Shown piece after piece: positions 36,726 to 46,663 of a stretch of DNA of 64,000 nt. The stretch's first letter is position 1. Every line of letters begins with the position of its first letter. The notes under the pieces were generated by a model. That model searched no databases. It had not been told where the DNA came from and was given only the letters and a program-made list of their open reading frames with translations. The position numbers and the translations under genes were made by a program. The DNA is from Lycium barbarum (taxonomy: Eukaryota > Streptophyta > Magnoliopsida > Solanales > Solanaceae). The DNA is taken from contig NC_083344.1 of the NCBI RefSeq assembly GCF_019175385.1, positions 24,306,231 to 24,370,230 of the forward strand, written 5' to 3'.

Positions 36726-36801
36726 GTACCTACAGGCATGAAACGCAGCCCCCCGAGGAAAGGGGGTCAGTACGGAATATGTACTGAGTATATAAAGCAT
36801 G
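36726..36801 (-). promoter_or_regulatory. Two-hairpin element, F 3' LTR
   Basis: On the minus strand CAGTAC/GTACTG is followed by CCCCC/GGGGG, CTGCG, CATGCC and AGGT. The other LTR has it at 42506-42580. Confidence 0.7.
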
Positions 36802-36904
36802 AAATACAATAAGGGAGATCATAACTGAAGTAGAGACTCCAGGAGACAAGTATGATAATCAAGAAATCACTGTACCTGTGCCTTACGAAACAAAATCATG
36901 CATA

Positions 36905-37185
36905 TCATTATCACATACCGTACGCGGTCCATTATGGGACTCGGTGAATAAAATCATACCATCATATCGTCATACCATCATATCATCATATACATATACC
37001 ATACACGGCCCTCTAGTGAGGGACTCGGTGAATAGAGTCGTGTACACGTATACAGTACCCGGCCCATCATGGGACTCGGTGCCATAATCATATCATCATA
37101 TAACGTACCCGGCCCTCTAGTGAGGGACTCGGTGAACAATGCAATGAAACTGTGCACGAATACATACCCGGCCCGGGACTCGGTG
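36905..37185 (-). repeat. GC-rich hairpin array, F 3' LTR (about five units)
   Basis: On the minus strand the units read CACCGAGTCCC-ATGAT-GGGCCGGGTA, CACCGAGTCCC-TCACTAGAG-GGCCGGGTA and CACCGAGTCCC-GGGCCGGGTA. The flanks are constant and the stem-loop is variable. The right LTR repeats the array at about 42690-42995. Confidence 0.7.
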
Positions 37186-38709
37186 AAAGATATATTAACA
37201 GTATGCACGAGTAGAATATCATGAGCAACCATATACCACTACATCATCATCTGAGACTCAATAGAATAAGTGGACTAACTAACACTCGAATATCAAGACA
37301 ATAGTCATGGTAAGTATGGATGTCAATAAGAACTATATCAACTAGAGCCTCAGGAATCACACGTCATGTGCCAAGATAATGCAAAACAGCTATTGGAAGT
37401 CAAGGACGCTAATCATTACAGAGTCTTTAAGAATAGGAAATCTCACACACCAACTACTATCCAACGTATAAAGGACTCGAGGGGAAACTCAATCACTTAA
37501 GAGTTCTAGTATCAAGAAGTGAATAAGAATCATGAATCACACTCAAGACTTATGAATAGAATTACCCCAAAGTTCATATCATTCATCAGTTAAATCTAAG
37601 ACATGCCAAAATAAAGAAGGGACAACTTTACATACCTGTTTAACGACTATTCGCAAATTCGTTCGCTTTGTCGCCCCCTTTAGCCTATTTAACGTCAAAG
37701 TAACATTATCGTTAGTAACTATACCTTCTAGTTCGTAAATCCGTAGCCCATCGCCTATAGAACTTATTCTTTAACTTATACTTTCTCGTTAAGGGTTTTT
37801 CATTATTAAGGACTTAACGAAAATCGGGCAGCATTTCCCCTATATATTCGCCTAACCCGAATTTTCAATTATTCTCCTGTTAACACAGAAATACCAACAA
37901 CAGAGATATACATATAAAATTCTCACACTTTAGCCCATAACAATTCTAGCAACCCAACAACCTTTCTAAACCCATTTCAACCCACAATTCCCTATAACAT
38001 CGATTTTATGCATTTTCTTAATTCCAATTTCGTCTGATCCAATTTTAATAATTCCATTACAATACTATTAACACAATTACACCACAAAATAAGAAAATCT
38101 TACCAAAATTTTCTCGGAGGAATTTCTACGCTCAATTGCTCCAATGGCTCCAATTTCTTCTTTTCCAACTTAATATTCAATGTTGCTATCACCTCCTTGG
38201 ACTTGTAAATTACCTTGGAATTAAATCACAGCAAGCAAAATATTTTTTTTCCTTAAGGACCATGGCTGGCCGAGAGTATGGCAGCCATGGTTATGCCTTT
38301 CTTTCTCCTTCTCTTAGGCTTTCAATTGTAAAATGAAAGTGGTAACCTTAATTTGGTCATTGCCAAGTATATTTATATGGTGTCCCTTCCTTGGACACGT
38401 GCCCACCCCCATGACTCATCAATTACTTTGTTTTGTTTTTTTTTTAATTTTTGGGTGGGGCCCACTTTCCATAATTAGATTAATTAATTAATTAATTAAT
38501 CAATAATCCTCACTTAATAATTTAATCACAATTAATTAGTTCCTAATCTCCAATAATATTTCTACACTAAATAAAATTTATAAACAATTTATGTTTTAAT
38601 TAAAATTGAAAATTAAAGATTTCTATTTCGTGTCCGAAAATGATCTCCTCTTTAACTTGAGTCGATTCTCTTGCGAATAATTAGACGTATAAATATACGG
38701 GGTATAACA

Positions 38710-38745
38710 TCCTTCCCCCCTTTAGAACATTCGTCCTTAAATGTT
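38710..38745 (-). promoter_or_regulatory. Polypurine tract and decayed palindrome of F
   Basis: The minus-strand tract rich in A and G (complement of TCCTTCCCCCCTTT, 38710-38723) abuts the 3' LTR. The neighbouring palindrome is imperfect: one arm has lost CGA. Confidence 0.75.
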
Positions 38746-41700
38746 AAACTGATCTTGAATTCCCAATACTCTCTCAAGTGTTCTACATATCTTATTGTAC
38801 TAACACTCACTTGCTGTCTATTTTGCCATACTCCTTTCCCTTTCTCTATTCACCATTTGGTTTTCTCATGTCCTACTATAGGAGAGATTTCCTATCCTTT
38901 CTCCTTTACTACTTATATGTCACAATATCATTAGCCAATAACTCCGTTGTCAACATCATAACCTCTAATCCAGTATAGCCTTGCTATTCTTTATAATATC
39001 TTTTAAGTTACTCGTTACCATTTTCTTGTCGTATTCTTCCTTTTTAGGAGCATCCACCTTCTGATGTCATATTATCCAAGATCTTTACCAATAATTCTCT
39101 GCACTGTCTCAAATACCATCTTGGCTTCTATCCGTTTATTGTTGGCCTTCGAATCTCGCTAACTTGTTTCAGCAAAGGACCTCACTTAAAGTTTAAGTTT
39201 TCACATTAAACGTGTTGCAGTGTCAGTTGATTTCATCTTACACTTGCATTTTTCTCATCCGCTTCCCCCCTTTTGGGTGTACTCACATCATTATCTATTT
39301 ATACTCTGTTCTATGTCCCTATTTCTAATCTCACATTCATCCTATCCCTTTTTTTCCAATTCACTTGGTATACTGTACCATCCTCATGTCTTTCTTTATA
39401 ATTTATAACTTGATTATCCACGTACGAAACCTTAACACAATCACGAGGTGATGAGAACTCTCGATATATAGTACAAAATCTCATCTGATGGTTGGTACTC
39501 GAGTAATATAATTAATGTAGCAATTTATCCAAAGCCACATTCCATTCATTCCAATCAGTAATTAGCTAGTGCTTATAATCGTTTCAAATTCTCCATTCGG
39601 TAGCACTTATATTCTGATGATAAGTGTTCCAAAATCTCCTATAACACCATCTTTATCCCAACGGACATTATTTGTTTCTTCTAATAAATCCACAATACAT
39701 CAGTTGTTTCGCAAATCCGCAATCCTTGTCTTTTAAGGATTTCACCATTTTCGAGGTGAAGTCACATACACGTAGTACTCCTTTATGCCTCATGCTCTTT
39801 CATCGTTGTTGTATACCCAACGCTAACTTCTAACTTACTCAAAATCATATCAAATTCGTTTTAATAGTGGTCTTGTCTCATCACTTTTTCGTCGTACTAC
39901 ACCTTAAGTTTGTAGCTATATATTTCCTTTTTTTTTTCCTACGCTCATACTCAATTAATTATGTCTGCCTTGAGTGCTTCCTTTAGTATTCCTTTCATTT
40001 CTCCAATCTGTGTCCATCTTTTATTTTGTTCACGAGGAATCTCATGCTACTCCTGTATCCTTCAGAAAACACTACTCCTGCATAACCCCTCTCTCATTTT
40101 CATAGTATATTCTGTTCATCCCTACATATTCTTATCATACCTCATTTCTGACACTCATTCTGTCTCGTTGCTCATCTTCCTTTAGGTTGGTCTTCCAAAA
40201 TTCTGTCACTTATATTACCCGTTTCCTTAGCTATACACGTCATAACACCTCGCTACACTGTAATCCCTCTCGCTTTCTTTCTATCTTCTTCTTTCAATTA
40301 CTTCTTCTCTTTCTGTGCTCGCTTCCACTTTCGTTACCACTTGATCTCTATTCTGAACTTTCCTTATAGGACTTGGTAGGTCTTCCTTATTCGTTCTATA
40401 TTTGCTTTTCCGTTTCTCACTAATCACATCATATCCTTTAGTTACTTCCTTGCTAGGCTTTACTCATTTCTATAAAAATCTTTATGGTATTCACATTGCA
40501 TCCTGTTCGTAATCCATCCTATAACGCAACACTTTTTAATCTTATTCACGATTCTTACTATGTTTTAATTACACTCTGTGGACTAGGTGTACTTAACCCT
40601 TCATCCTTTCTGATCAATCTTATCCTTAATATCTCACAAGCTGTTTTATTAAACACTCTTCTTCCTCCGTACTTTTATCTCAATCATACTATGACTCATT
40701 TTAACTGTAAACTCGTCGTGATTTATCCCTACTTATCGGTTCACTCGATACCTCAATAAAATATTTTGTTAAGAGTTGCCACCTTTTTATAAATCATCCC
40801 TTAATATCACAAGCCCTTCCGAATCATCCTAACATTTCATCAACAATATATGAAATACATGATCCTAAACAGCCCACAAGTCTGAGCTTTCTTTCCACAA
40901 ATTCCATCTCCAATTAGTTGATTAAGAACTAATAAAATGTCACCTTGAAGCATTCTCCAACCACCACCAAGAGAAAAACTAGAATCCGACAAGCACCACA
41001 GGACGTCTAATGCTTGATTTACATAGTTTACCTCCATACTTGTTCTTGGGTCTTGAGCGAACCATTTAGTTCACAAACTACTTGTTGTATGCTTTGTACT
41101 CTTCCAATAAATTGAAACTTAATTGATGGACGTTTCTATCCTTCGACATGAGCTTTTTCTAAGGCAAAATGTGGTTGGAAAGTATTCTGGTCCGTTCAAA
41201 TGAATTGCGAATTTGCTGCTCATATACGCTTCTTCGAAACAAAGTTTCCCAAATTAAGAATGATGCCTCTTACGGATGACGTGGGGGGTATCTCTTAAAG
41301 CTTTATCCCAGCATAATAAATTTTCCCTATCAGTATCAACTTTCAAGACATATTATGAACTTATATCTCATTCTCTTCTTTTTCCTATTTCTGGGAAAAT
41401 TTGGGCAGAGTTTTCTCTGTACTTCTTACTATCCCAAAACCTGCACGCAGGAAATACCAACAATGCCTCACGGGGCCAACATATATACGTATATATCATA
41501 TCGTATCATAGCCACACAGGGCTCCCAATTTCCAATAAAAAGTATAAAGGTGTCGGAACTTACCTCACATATCGCACCTCGAGACGTATCTGATCCTTTA
41601 ACGATCTGTTCTGTTATACTTTCCTATCCACCTTCTCTTTCATCCTCCAACTTTACATTTCAATCATATTTCAATATTTGCACCTTATCTGACATGCCTC
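38746..41700 (-). other. Non-coding internal region of F
   Basis: About 3 kb that is purine-rich on the element strand. I recognise no retrotransposon domain. The only stretch that stands out is a 65-codon minus-strand ORF at 40840-41037. The part near 41030-41700 is homologous to C's 5' module, including the uninterrupted version of the site where D entered C and a GGCCCCGTGAGGCAT tract near 41475. No 5S-like module was found in F. Confidence 0.65.
40840..41037 (-). CDS. Unrecognised 65-codon ORF in F (possible captured fragment)
   Basis: The reading frame contains SFSLGGGWRMLQGDILLV and NQLIGDGICGKKAQ. Its more balanced composition stands out from the purine-rich surroundings. It starts just where similarity between F and C ends, so it may be an inserted fragment of another gene, but I do not recognise it. 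It may equally be a chance ORF. No conservation could be tested. Confidence 0.2.
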   Translation of the reverse strand: MEVNYVNQALDVLWCLSDSSFSLGGGWRMLQGDILLVLNQLIGDGICGKKAQTCGLFRIMYFIYC

Positions 41701-41712
41701 TTTCGCACCGTT

Positions 41713-41800
41713 ACTTACCAGTGTACTTTGTAACTGTCAATATCATCGGTCGCTTTCTTCTGTCGATGTCGTTCTTCATCTGAAATCAAAGGTTAGTATA
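41713..41800 (-). other. 61-nt exon-like block with splice signals, element F
   Basis: On the minus strand TACTAAC and a tract ending TTTCAG precede 41779-41719, and GTAAGT follows. The block begins ATG and reads MKNDIDRRKRPMILTVTKYTG before the donor. Length, frame and flanking signals equal those of C at 15421-15481. Confidence 0.5.
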
Positions 41801-41827
41801 AGGAATTTCATTTCCTATGGCTGGGAT

Positions 41828-41921
41828 ATATCGCACGATCTTAGATATGAAAGAAAGGTAACATCCTAAATGTACTGTAGCTTCCTGTTTATAGATGTGG
41901 TGCACAACACACCGATAAACA
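41828..41921 (-). promoter_or_regulatory. Leader hairpin and ATCGTGCGAT motif of F
   Basis: On the minus strand the hairpin TTGTTTATCGGTGTG / CACATCTATAAACAGG (about 41884-41921) is followed by ATCGTGCGATA near 41828-41839. Confidence 0.6.
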
Positions 41922-41964
41922 AGACTCTACTAGACACGGTCTGTAGACACTACGAGGACGAACT

Positions 41965-41976
41965 GCTCTGATACCA
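41965..41976 (-). promoter_or_regulatory. Primer binding site of F
   Basis: On the minus strand TGGTATCAGAGC lies four bases after the 5' LTR end at 41981. Confidence 0.93.
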
Positions 41977-41980
41977 CTTT

Positions 41981-44524
41981 TGTCACGACCCAACCCCGTA
42001 GGCCATGACTAGTGCCCGACGTGGACACTCGTATACATACCTTTCAGATATAGTCAAACTGAAACTACTAACAATATGGAACTTTACAAAAGAACTCCGA
42101 AAGTTCATAGCGTCATCATATATGTATATTCAGATAAATTGTCTCCTGAGGAGTCACAGCTGATCAAATCATAAAATGATACGCAAGCCGACAAGGCTGC
42201 CACTACACATCAGTATCATGTCATATGCAAGCCAGCAAGGCTGCCACTACAGACGGACATCATATCATAGCACATCGTATAGACGCAACTGAACAGAACT
42301 CATACACAACCCACACATATGTCTACAGACCTCTAAGAGTACGAATAGCGAAATATGACGGGACAGGGCCCCGTCGTACCCCTGGATAAAATATACATAT
42401 ATATATATCATAAGATCTGTACTAAAAGTCTAAATCCGGAACAACGGAGCTCTCCACGACAGCTGAATAGAAGTCCTATGCTGAAGGGTCACAAAATCGA
42501 CTATCTGTACCTGCGGGCATGAAACGCAGCTCCCCGAGAAAAGGGGGTCAGTACGGAATATGTACTGAGTATATAAAGCATGAAATACAATAAGGGAGAT
42601 CATAATTGAAGTAGAGACTCCAGTAGACAAGTATGATAATCAAGACATCACTGTACCTGTGCCTTACGAAACAAAATCATACATATCATTATCACATACC
42701 GTACCCGCCCCATTATGGGACTTGGTGAATAAAGTCATATCATCATATCGTCATACCATCATATCATCATATACATATACCGTACCCGGCCCTCTAGTGA
42801 GGGACTCAGTGAATAGAGTCGTGTACACGTATACCGTACCCGGCCCATCATGGGACTCGGTGCCATAATCATATCATCACATCATCACATCATCATATCA
42901 TCATATAACGTACCCGACCCTCTAGTGAGGGACTCGGTGAACAATGCAGTGAAACTGTGCACGAATACATACCCGGCCCGGGACTCGGTGAAAGATATAT
43001 TAACAGTATGCACGAGTAGAATATCATGAGCAACCATATACCACTACATCATCATCTGAGACTCAATAGAATAAGTGGACTAACTAACACTCGAATATCA
43101 AGACAATAGTCATGGTAAGTATGGATGTCAATAAGAACTATATCAAATAGAGCCTCAGGAATCACACGTCATGTGCCAAGATAATGCAAAACAGCTATTG
43201 GAAGTCAAGGACGTTAATCATTACAGAGTCTTTAAAAATAGGAACTCTCACACACCAACTACTATCCAACGTATAGAGGACTCGAGGGGAAACTCAATCA
43301 CTTAAGAGTTATAGTATCAAGAAGTGAATAAGAATCATGAATCACACTCAAGACTTATGAATAGAATTACCCCAAAGTCCATATCATTCATCAGTTAAAT
43401 CTAAGACATGCCAAAAGAAAGAAGGGACAGCTTTACATACCTGTTTAACGACTATTAAATCTGTTCGCTTTGTCGCCCCCTTTAGCTTATTTAACGTCAA
43501 AGTAACGTTATCGTTAGTAACTATACCTTCTAGTTAGTAAATCCGTAGCCCATCGCCTATATAACTTATTCTTTAACTTATACTTTCTCGTTAAGGGTTT
43601 TTCATTATTAAGGACTTAACAAAAATCGGGCACCATTTCCCCTATATATTCGCCTAACCCGAATTTCCAATTATTCTCCTGTTAACACAGAAATACCAAC
43701 AACAGAGATATACATATAAAATTCTCACACTTCAGCTCATAATAATTCTAGCAACCCAACAACCTTTCTAAACCCATTTCAACCCACAATTCCCTATAAC
43801 ATCGATTTCATGCATTTTCTTAATTCCAATTTCGTCCAATCCAATTTTAATAATTCCATTACAATACTATTAACACAATTACACCACAAAATAAGAAACT
43901 CTTACCAATGTTTTCTTGGAGGAATTTCTACGCTCAATTGCTCCAATGTTTACAATTTCTTCTTTTCCAACTTAATATCCAATGTTGCTATCACCTCCTT
44001 GGACTTGTAAATTACCTTGGAATTAAATCAAAGCAAGCAAAATATTTTTTTTTCCTTAAGGACCATGGCTGGCCGAGAGTATGGCAGCCATGGTTATGCC
44101 TTTCTTTCTCCTTCTCTTAGGCTTTCAATTGTAAAATGAAAGTGATAACCTTAATTTGGTTATTTCCAAGTATATTTATATGGTGTCCCTTCCTTGGACC
44201 CGTGCCCACCCCCCATGACTCATCAATTGCTTTGTTTGATTTTTGTTTTGTTTTTGTTTTAATTTTCGGGTGGGGCCCACTTTCCATAATTAGATTAATT
44301 AATTAATTAATTAATCAATAATCCTCACTTAATAATTTAATCACAATTAATTAGTTCCTAATCTCCAATAATATTTCTACACTAAATAAAATTGATAAAC
44401 AATTTATGTTTTAATTAAAATTGAAAATTAAAGATTTCTATTTCGTGTCCGAAAATGATCTCGTCATTAACTTGAGTCGATTCTCTTGCGAATAATTCGA
44501 CGTATAAATATACGGGGTATAACA
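41981..44524 (-). repeat. 5' LTR of element F (2544 bp)
   Basis: This direct repeat of 36215-38709 ends (plus strand) ...GGGGTATAACA, followed by GTCTT and the rest of E. It includes the GC-rich hairpin array (about 42690-42995), the two-hairpin element (42506-42580) and a TTAA run near 44294-44313. Confidence 0.95.
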
Positions 44525-44599
44525 GTCTTAGCCGAAATGGACGGGCAGGAATGGCCCAAGGCTATTAATGCCGAAGCGCTCAAGATATACTACGTTTAG
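44525..44599 (+). pseudogene. Last 24 codons of element E pol, with stop
   Basis: The frame reads LAEMDGQEWPKAINAEALKI and ends at the TAG at 44597-44599. It continues the frame broken at 36214, which shows that F split the extreme C-terminus of pol. Confidence 0.88.
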
Positions 44600-45189
44600 G
44601 ATTCCATTTGCTTGTAATTGCATTGTTATTTTCTTGTAATCGAACCTTTTACTTGTACTTGAACTGCAATAGGAGAAAAACAAGTCATCTATGTGATAAA
44701 CTATGCAATGACCTAATTTCCCATGCCGAGATACGTAGGCAGTCCATATCGGACCCGGTCGCTTTATTAGAAAAAAACAACAACCCAAAACTCAACTACT
44801 TTTCCCGAACTATGTTCGACCTGAATTCCTGCTGCCACAGGATATGTAGGCGCTTTCGAGGTCGGTCGTCGCAAAAGAAAAACCCAAAATCATTAAAGAA
44901 ACCCTAGAGGCAACGAAAGGAAAAGGAAGCGGCGAAATCAAACCGCGAGGACCGACCAGTGCCAACTCCGCATTGGGGCAGAATTTTTGAGAGAGTCTCA
45001 AAAATTCCTACCAAGAAGCAATTAATAAGAAGATAGCACAGTGAAATCTTACACTGGGGCAGAATGTTTCAGGGGACCTCAAAAATTCCCGTCAGACTGG
45101 AGGACGACAACGCTGATCGGCCTTTTAGGAAACTCACAATTTTTCTGTGGATGCAGGTCTTAACAAGAAAGTGACAAAACTTTGAAAGT
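44600..45189 (+). other. 3' region of E, proximal part
   Basis: Non-coding. It contains the first two of four copies of a ~70-bp unit centred on GATATGTAGGC/GATACGTAGGC (about 44697-44763 and 44806-44871). Two further stretches sharing a CTGGGGCAGAAT/TTGGGGCAGAAT motif are seen near 44974 and 45054. Confidence 0.6.
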
Positions 45190-45560
45190 CAAATCCAGCG
45201 AGAAAACTTATTAAACTAGAATATGCGCCACAAGACAGATGGACGGAAGAAAATATGTCTGACCCATGGACGGATCACACAAGGGAAGTACGAAAAAACA
45301 CGCTCGATTGAGGGGGTTTAGCAAATGAAGGGAAGGCGCATTGCATTGAAGGAAGTAGCTGACCAAAGGGTCACAAGATGGACAAAATGACAAAGGAATA
45401 GTGGACCAAAAAGGTCGCGAAGCAAATAAATGGCAAAGAAATATTCGACCAAACAGGTCAATATAACAAATGGACAAGCGTAAAGACGCATTCGACCAAA
45501 AGGGTCCCGCCGCAAACAAAAGAAGCACAGCCGGCCACAAGGGTCGCAACCCACACATAT
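45190..45560 (+). repeat. Degenerate tandem region, GACCAAA..GGTC units
   Basis: Repeated phrases such as GACCAAAAGGGTC, GACCAAACAGGTC and GACCAAAAAGGTC, with AAATGGCAAAG- or AAATGACAAAG-like spacers, recur irregularly. It looks like an old, decayed minisatellite. Confidence 0.55.
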
Positions 45561-45662
45561 GAATGAAAGAAAAATCATCCTACTGTAGGGGCCGTATCTA
45601 TATCCTTCAATTCTTTTCAACTCTTCAGTTCCTTAAATTTAGTTCAATCTTTTACTTTCCTG

Positions 45663-46086
45663 CTGCCGAGAGGGCCATTGCACGTTTATTTTCTGCTGCC
45701 GAAAGGGCCATGCCGAGAGGGTCATTACACGTTTATATTCTGCTGCCGAGAGGGCCATTGCACGTTTATTTTCTGCTGCCGAGAGGGCCATTGCACGTTT
45801 ATTTTCTGTCGCTGAGAGGGCCATACCGAGAAGGCCATTGCACGTTTATTTTCTGCTGCCGAGAGGGCCATTGCATGTTTATTTTCTGATGTCGAGAGGG
45901 CCATTCATACATTCATTCATACTGTCGAGAGGGCCATTCATGCATTCTGTCATACTACCGAGAGGGCCATGCATGCATTCATTCATACTGCCGAGAGGAC
46001 CATTGATTCATTCATTCATATTGCCAAGAGGGTCGTTCATCCATTCATGTATACCGCGGAGAGGGCCATTCATTCATTACATTACA
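45663..46086 (+). repeat. 33-bp minisatellite in the 3' region of E
   Basis: About a dozen units have the core GCCGAGAGGGCCATT. The first half carries spacers of the type GCACGTTTATTTTCTGCT; the second half carries CATTCATTCATACT. The switch shows two subfamilies in series. Because 33 is divisible by three, long ORFs arise through it by chance. Confidence 0.85.
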
Positions 46087-46436
46087 TACTGCAATCACAT
46101 GTTTGCTTTTGTTGCAGAAAGAATGTCACGAAGACATCTAAAATACGTTTAGATTTCGGGAGCAGGGTGCACAATTCTCCGAGAGAAAGCCAACCTGCTG
46201 AACTGGGTCCGGACAAATTACAGAGCAAACGTGAAAATTTTCTTACGCGGCTGACCAAAAATGGTGCCCATGAGAGTCAAGCTCTCCGGCCAGGACTTGG
46301 AGGATCTGCTCCCAGACTCAGCCAAGTTTGTCTGCTTGTAGTTCCTTCTACTAAAAAAAAAATCGCGATCGGTCGGATACACATCGGAAAGTGAAGGTAT
46401 TCCCACATAAGGGACACACCTTTCTCCAGCGATATC

Positions 46437-46663
46437 GAACTACATGTGGCCTGATTCCCTAATGCTAGGGATATGTAGGCAAACTCAAGACCAGAGAGTC
46501 GGTCACCTTCCCGCCAGCCTGTGAGAAAACGTCTCGACACCGGTGATCTCAGGACCTTTCAGCTACGCACCTGAAATCTTTAGTAGAGTTGAACTACAGG
46601 TGGCTTGAATTCTCGTGTAACCCGAGATATGTAGGAAACCCAGAAGTCAGGGTCCGGCGACGG
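46437..46663 (+). repeat. Third and fourth copies of the GATATGTAGG unit of E
   Basis: Units at about 46437-46509 and 46591-46663 share GAACTACA-GTGGC-TGA-TTC, GATATGTAGG and a closing GTCGGTC/GTCCGGC segment with the copies near 44697 and 44806. Confidence 0.6.

Larger units (their letters stand above)
36215..38709 (-). repeat. 3' LTR of element F (2495 bp)
   Basis: On the minus strand it starts TGTTATACCCCG and ends GGTCGTGACA. It matches the right LTR but is about 49 bp shorter, partly from fewer ATCATC units and a missing CTCTAAGAG segment. A TTAA microsatellite lies near 38482-38505. The two-hairpin element is at 36726-36801 and the GC-rich hairpin array at 36905-37185. Confidence 0.95.
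36215..44524 (-). mobile_element. Element F: LARD-like non-autonomous element nested in E
   Basis: On the minus strand F has a 5' LTR at 41981-44524, a primer site, 3.27 kb of internal sequence, a polypurine tract and a 3' LTR at 36215-38709. The internal region has no gag, protease, RT or integrase that I can recognise, although LTR ends and cis signals are intact. Its 5' internal part is homologous to C. Long LTRs with a non-coding interior fit the large retrotransposon derivative class. Confidence 0.9.

Noticed and set aside
38671..41783. Plus-strand ORFs rich in Phe, Ser and Tyr in element F
   Set aside because: Compositional artefacts of the pyrimidine-rich strand, antisense to F.
45663..46086. 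Regular repeats that could suggest a CRISPR array
   Set aside because: Units are directly tandem with decaying similarity, without unique spacers, in a plant retrotransposon region.
45563..46152. ORFs of about 104-108 codons with repeated PRGPLHVYFL-like peptide
   Set aside because: They translate the 33-bp minisatellite of E; the frame stays open only because 33 is divisible by three.
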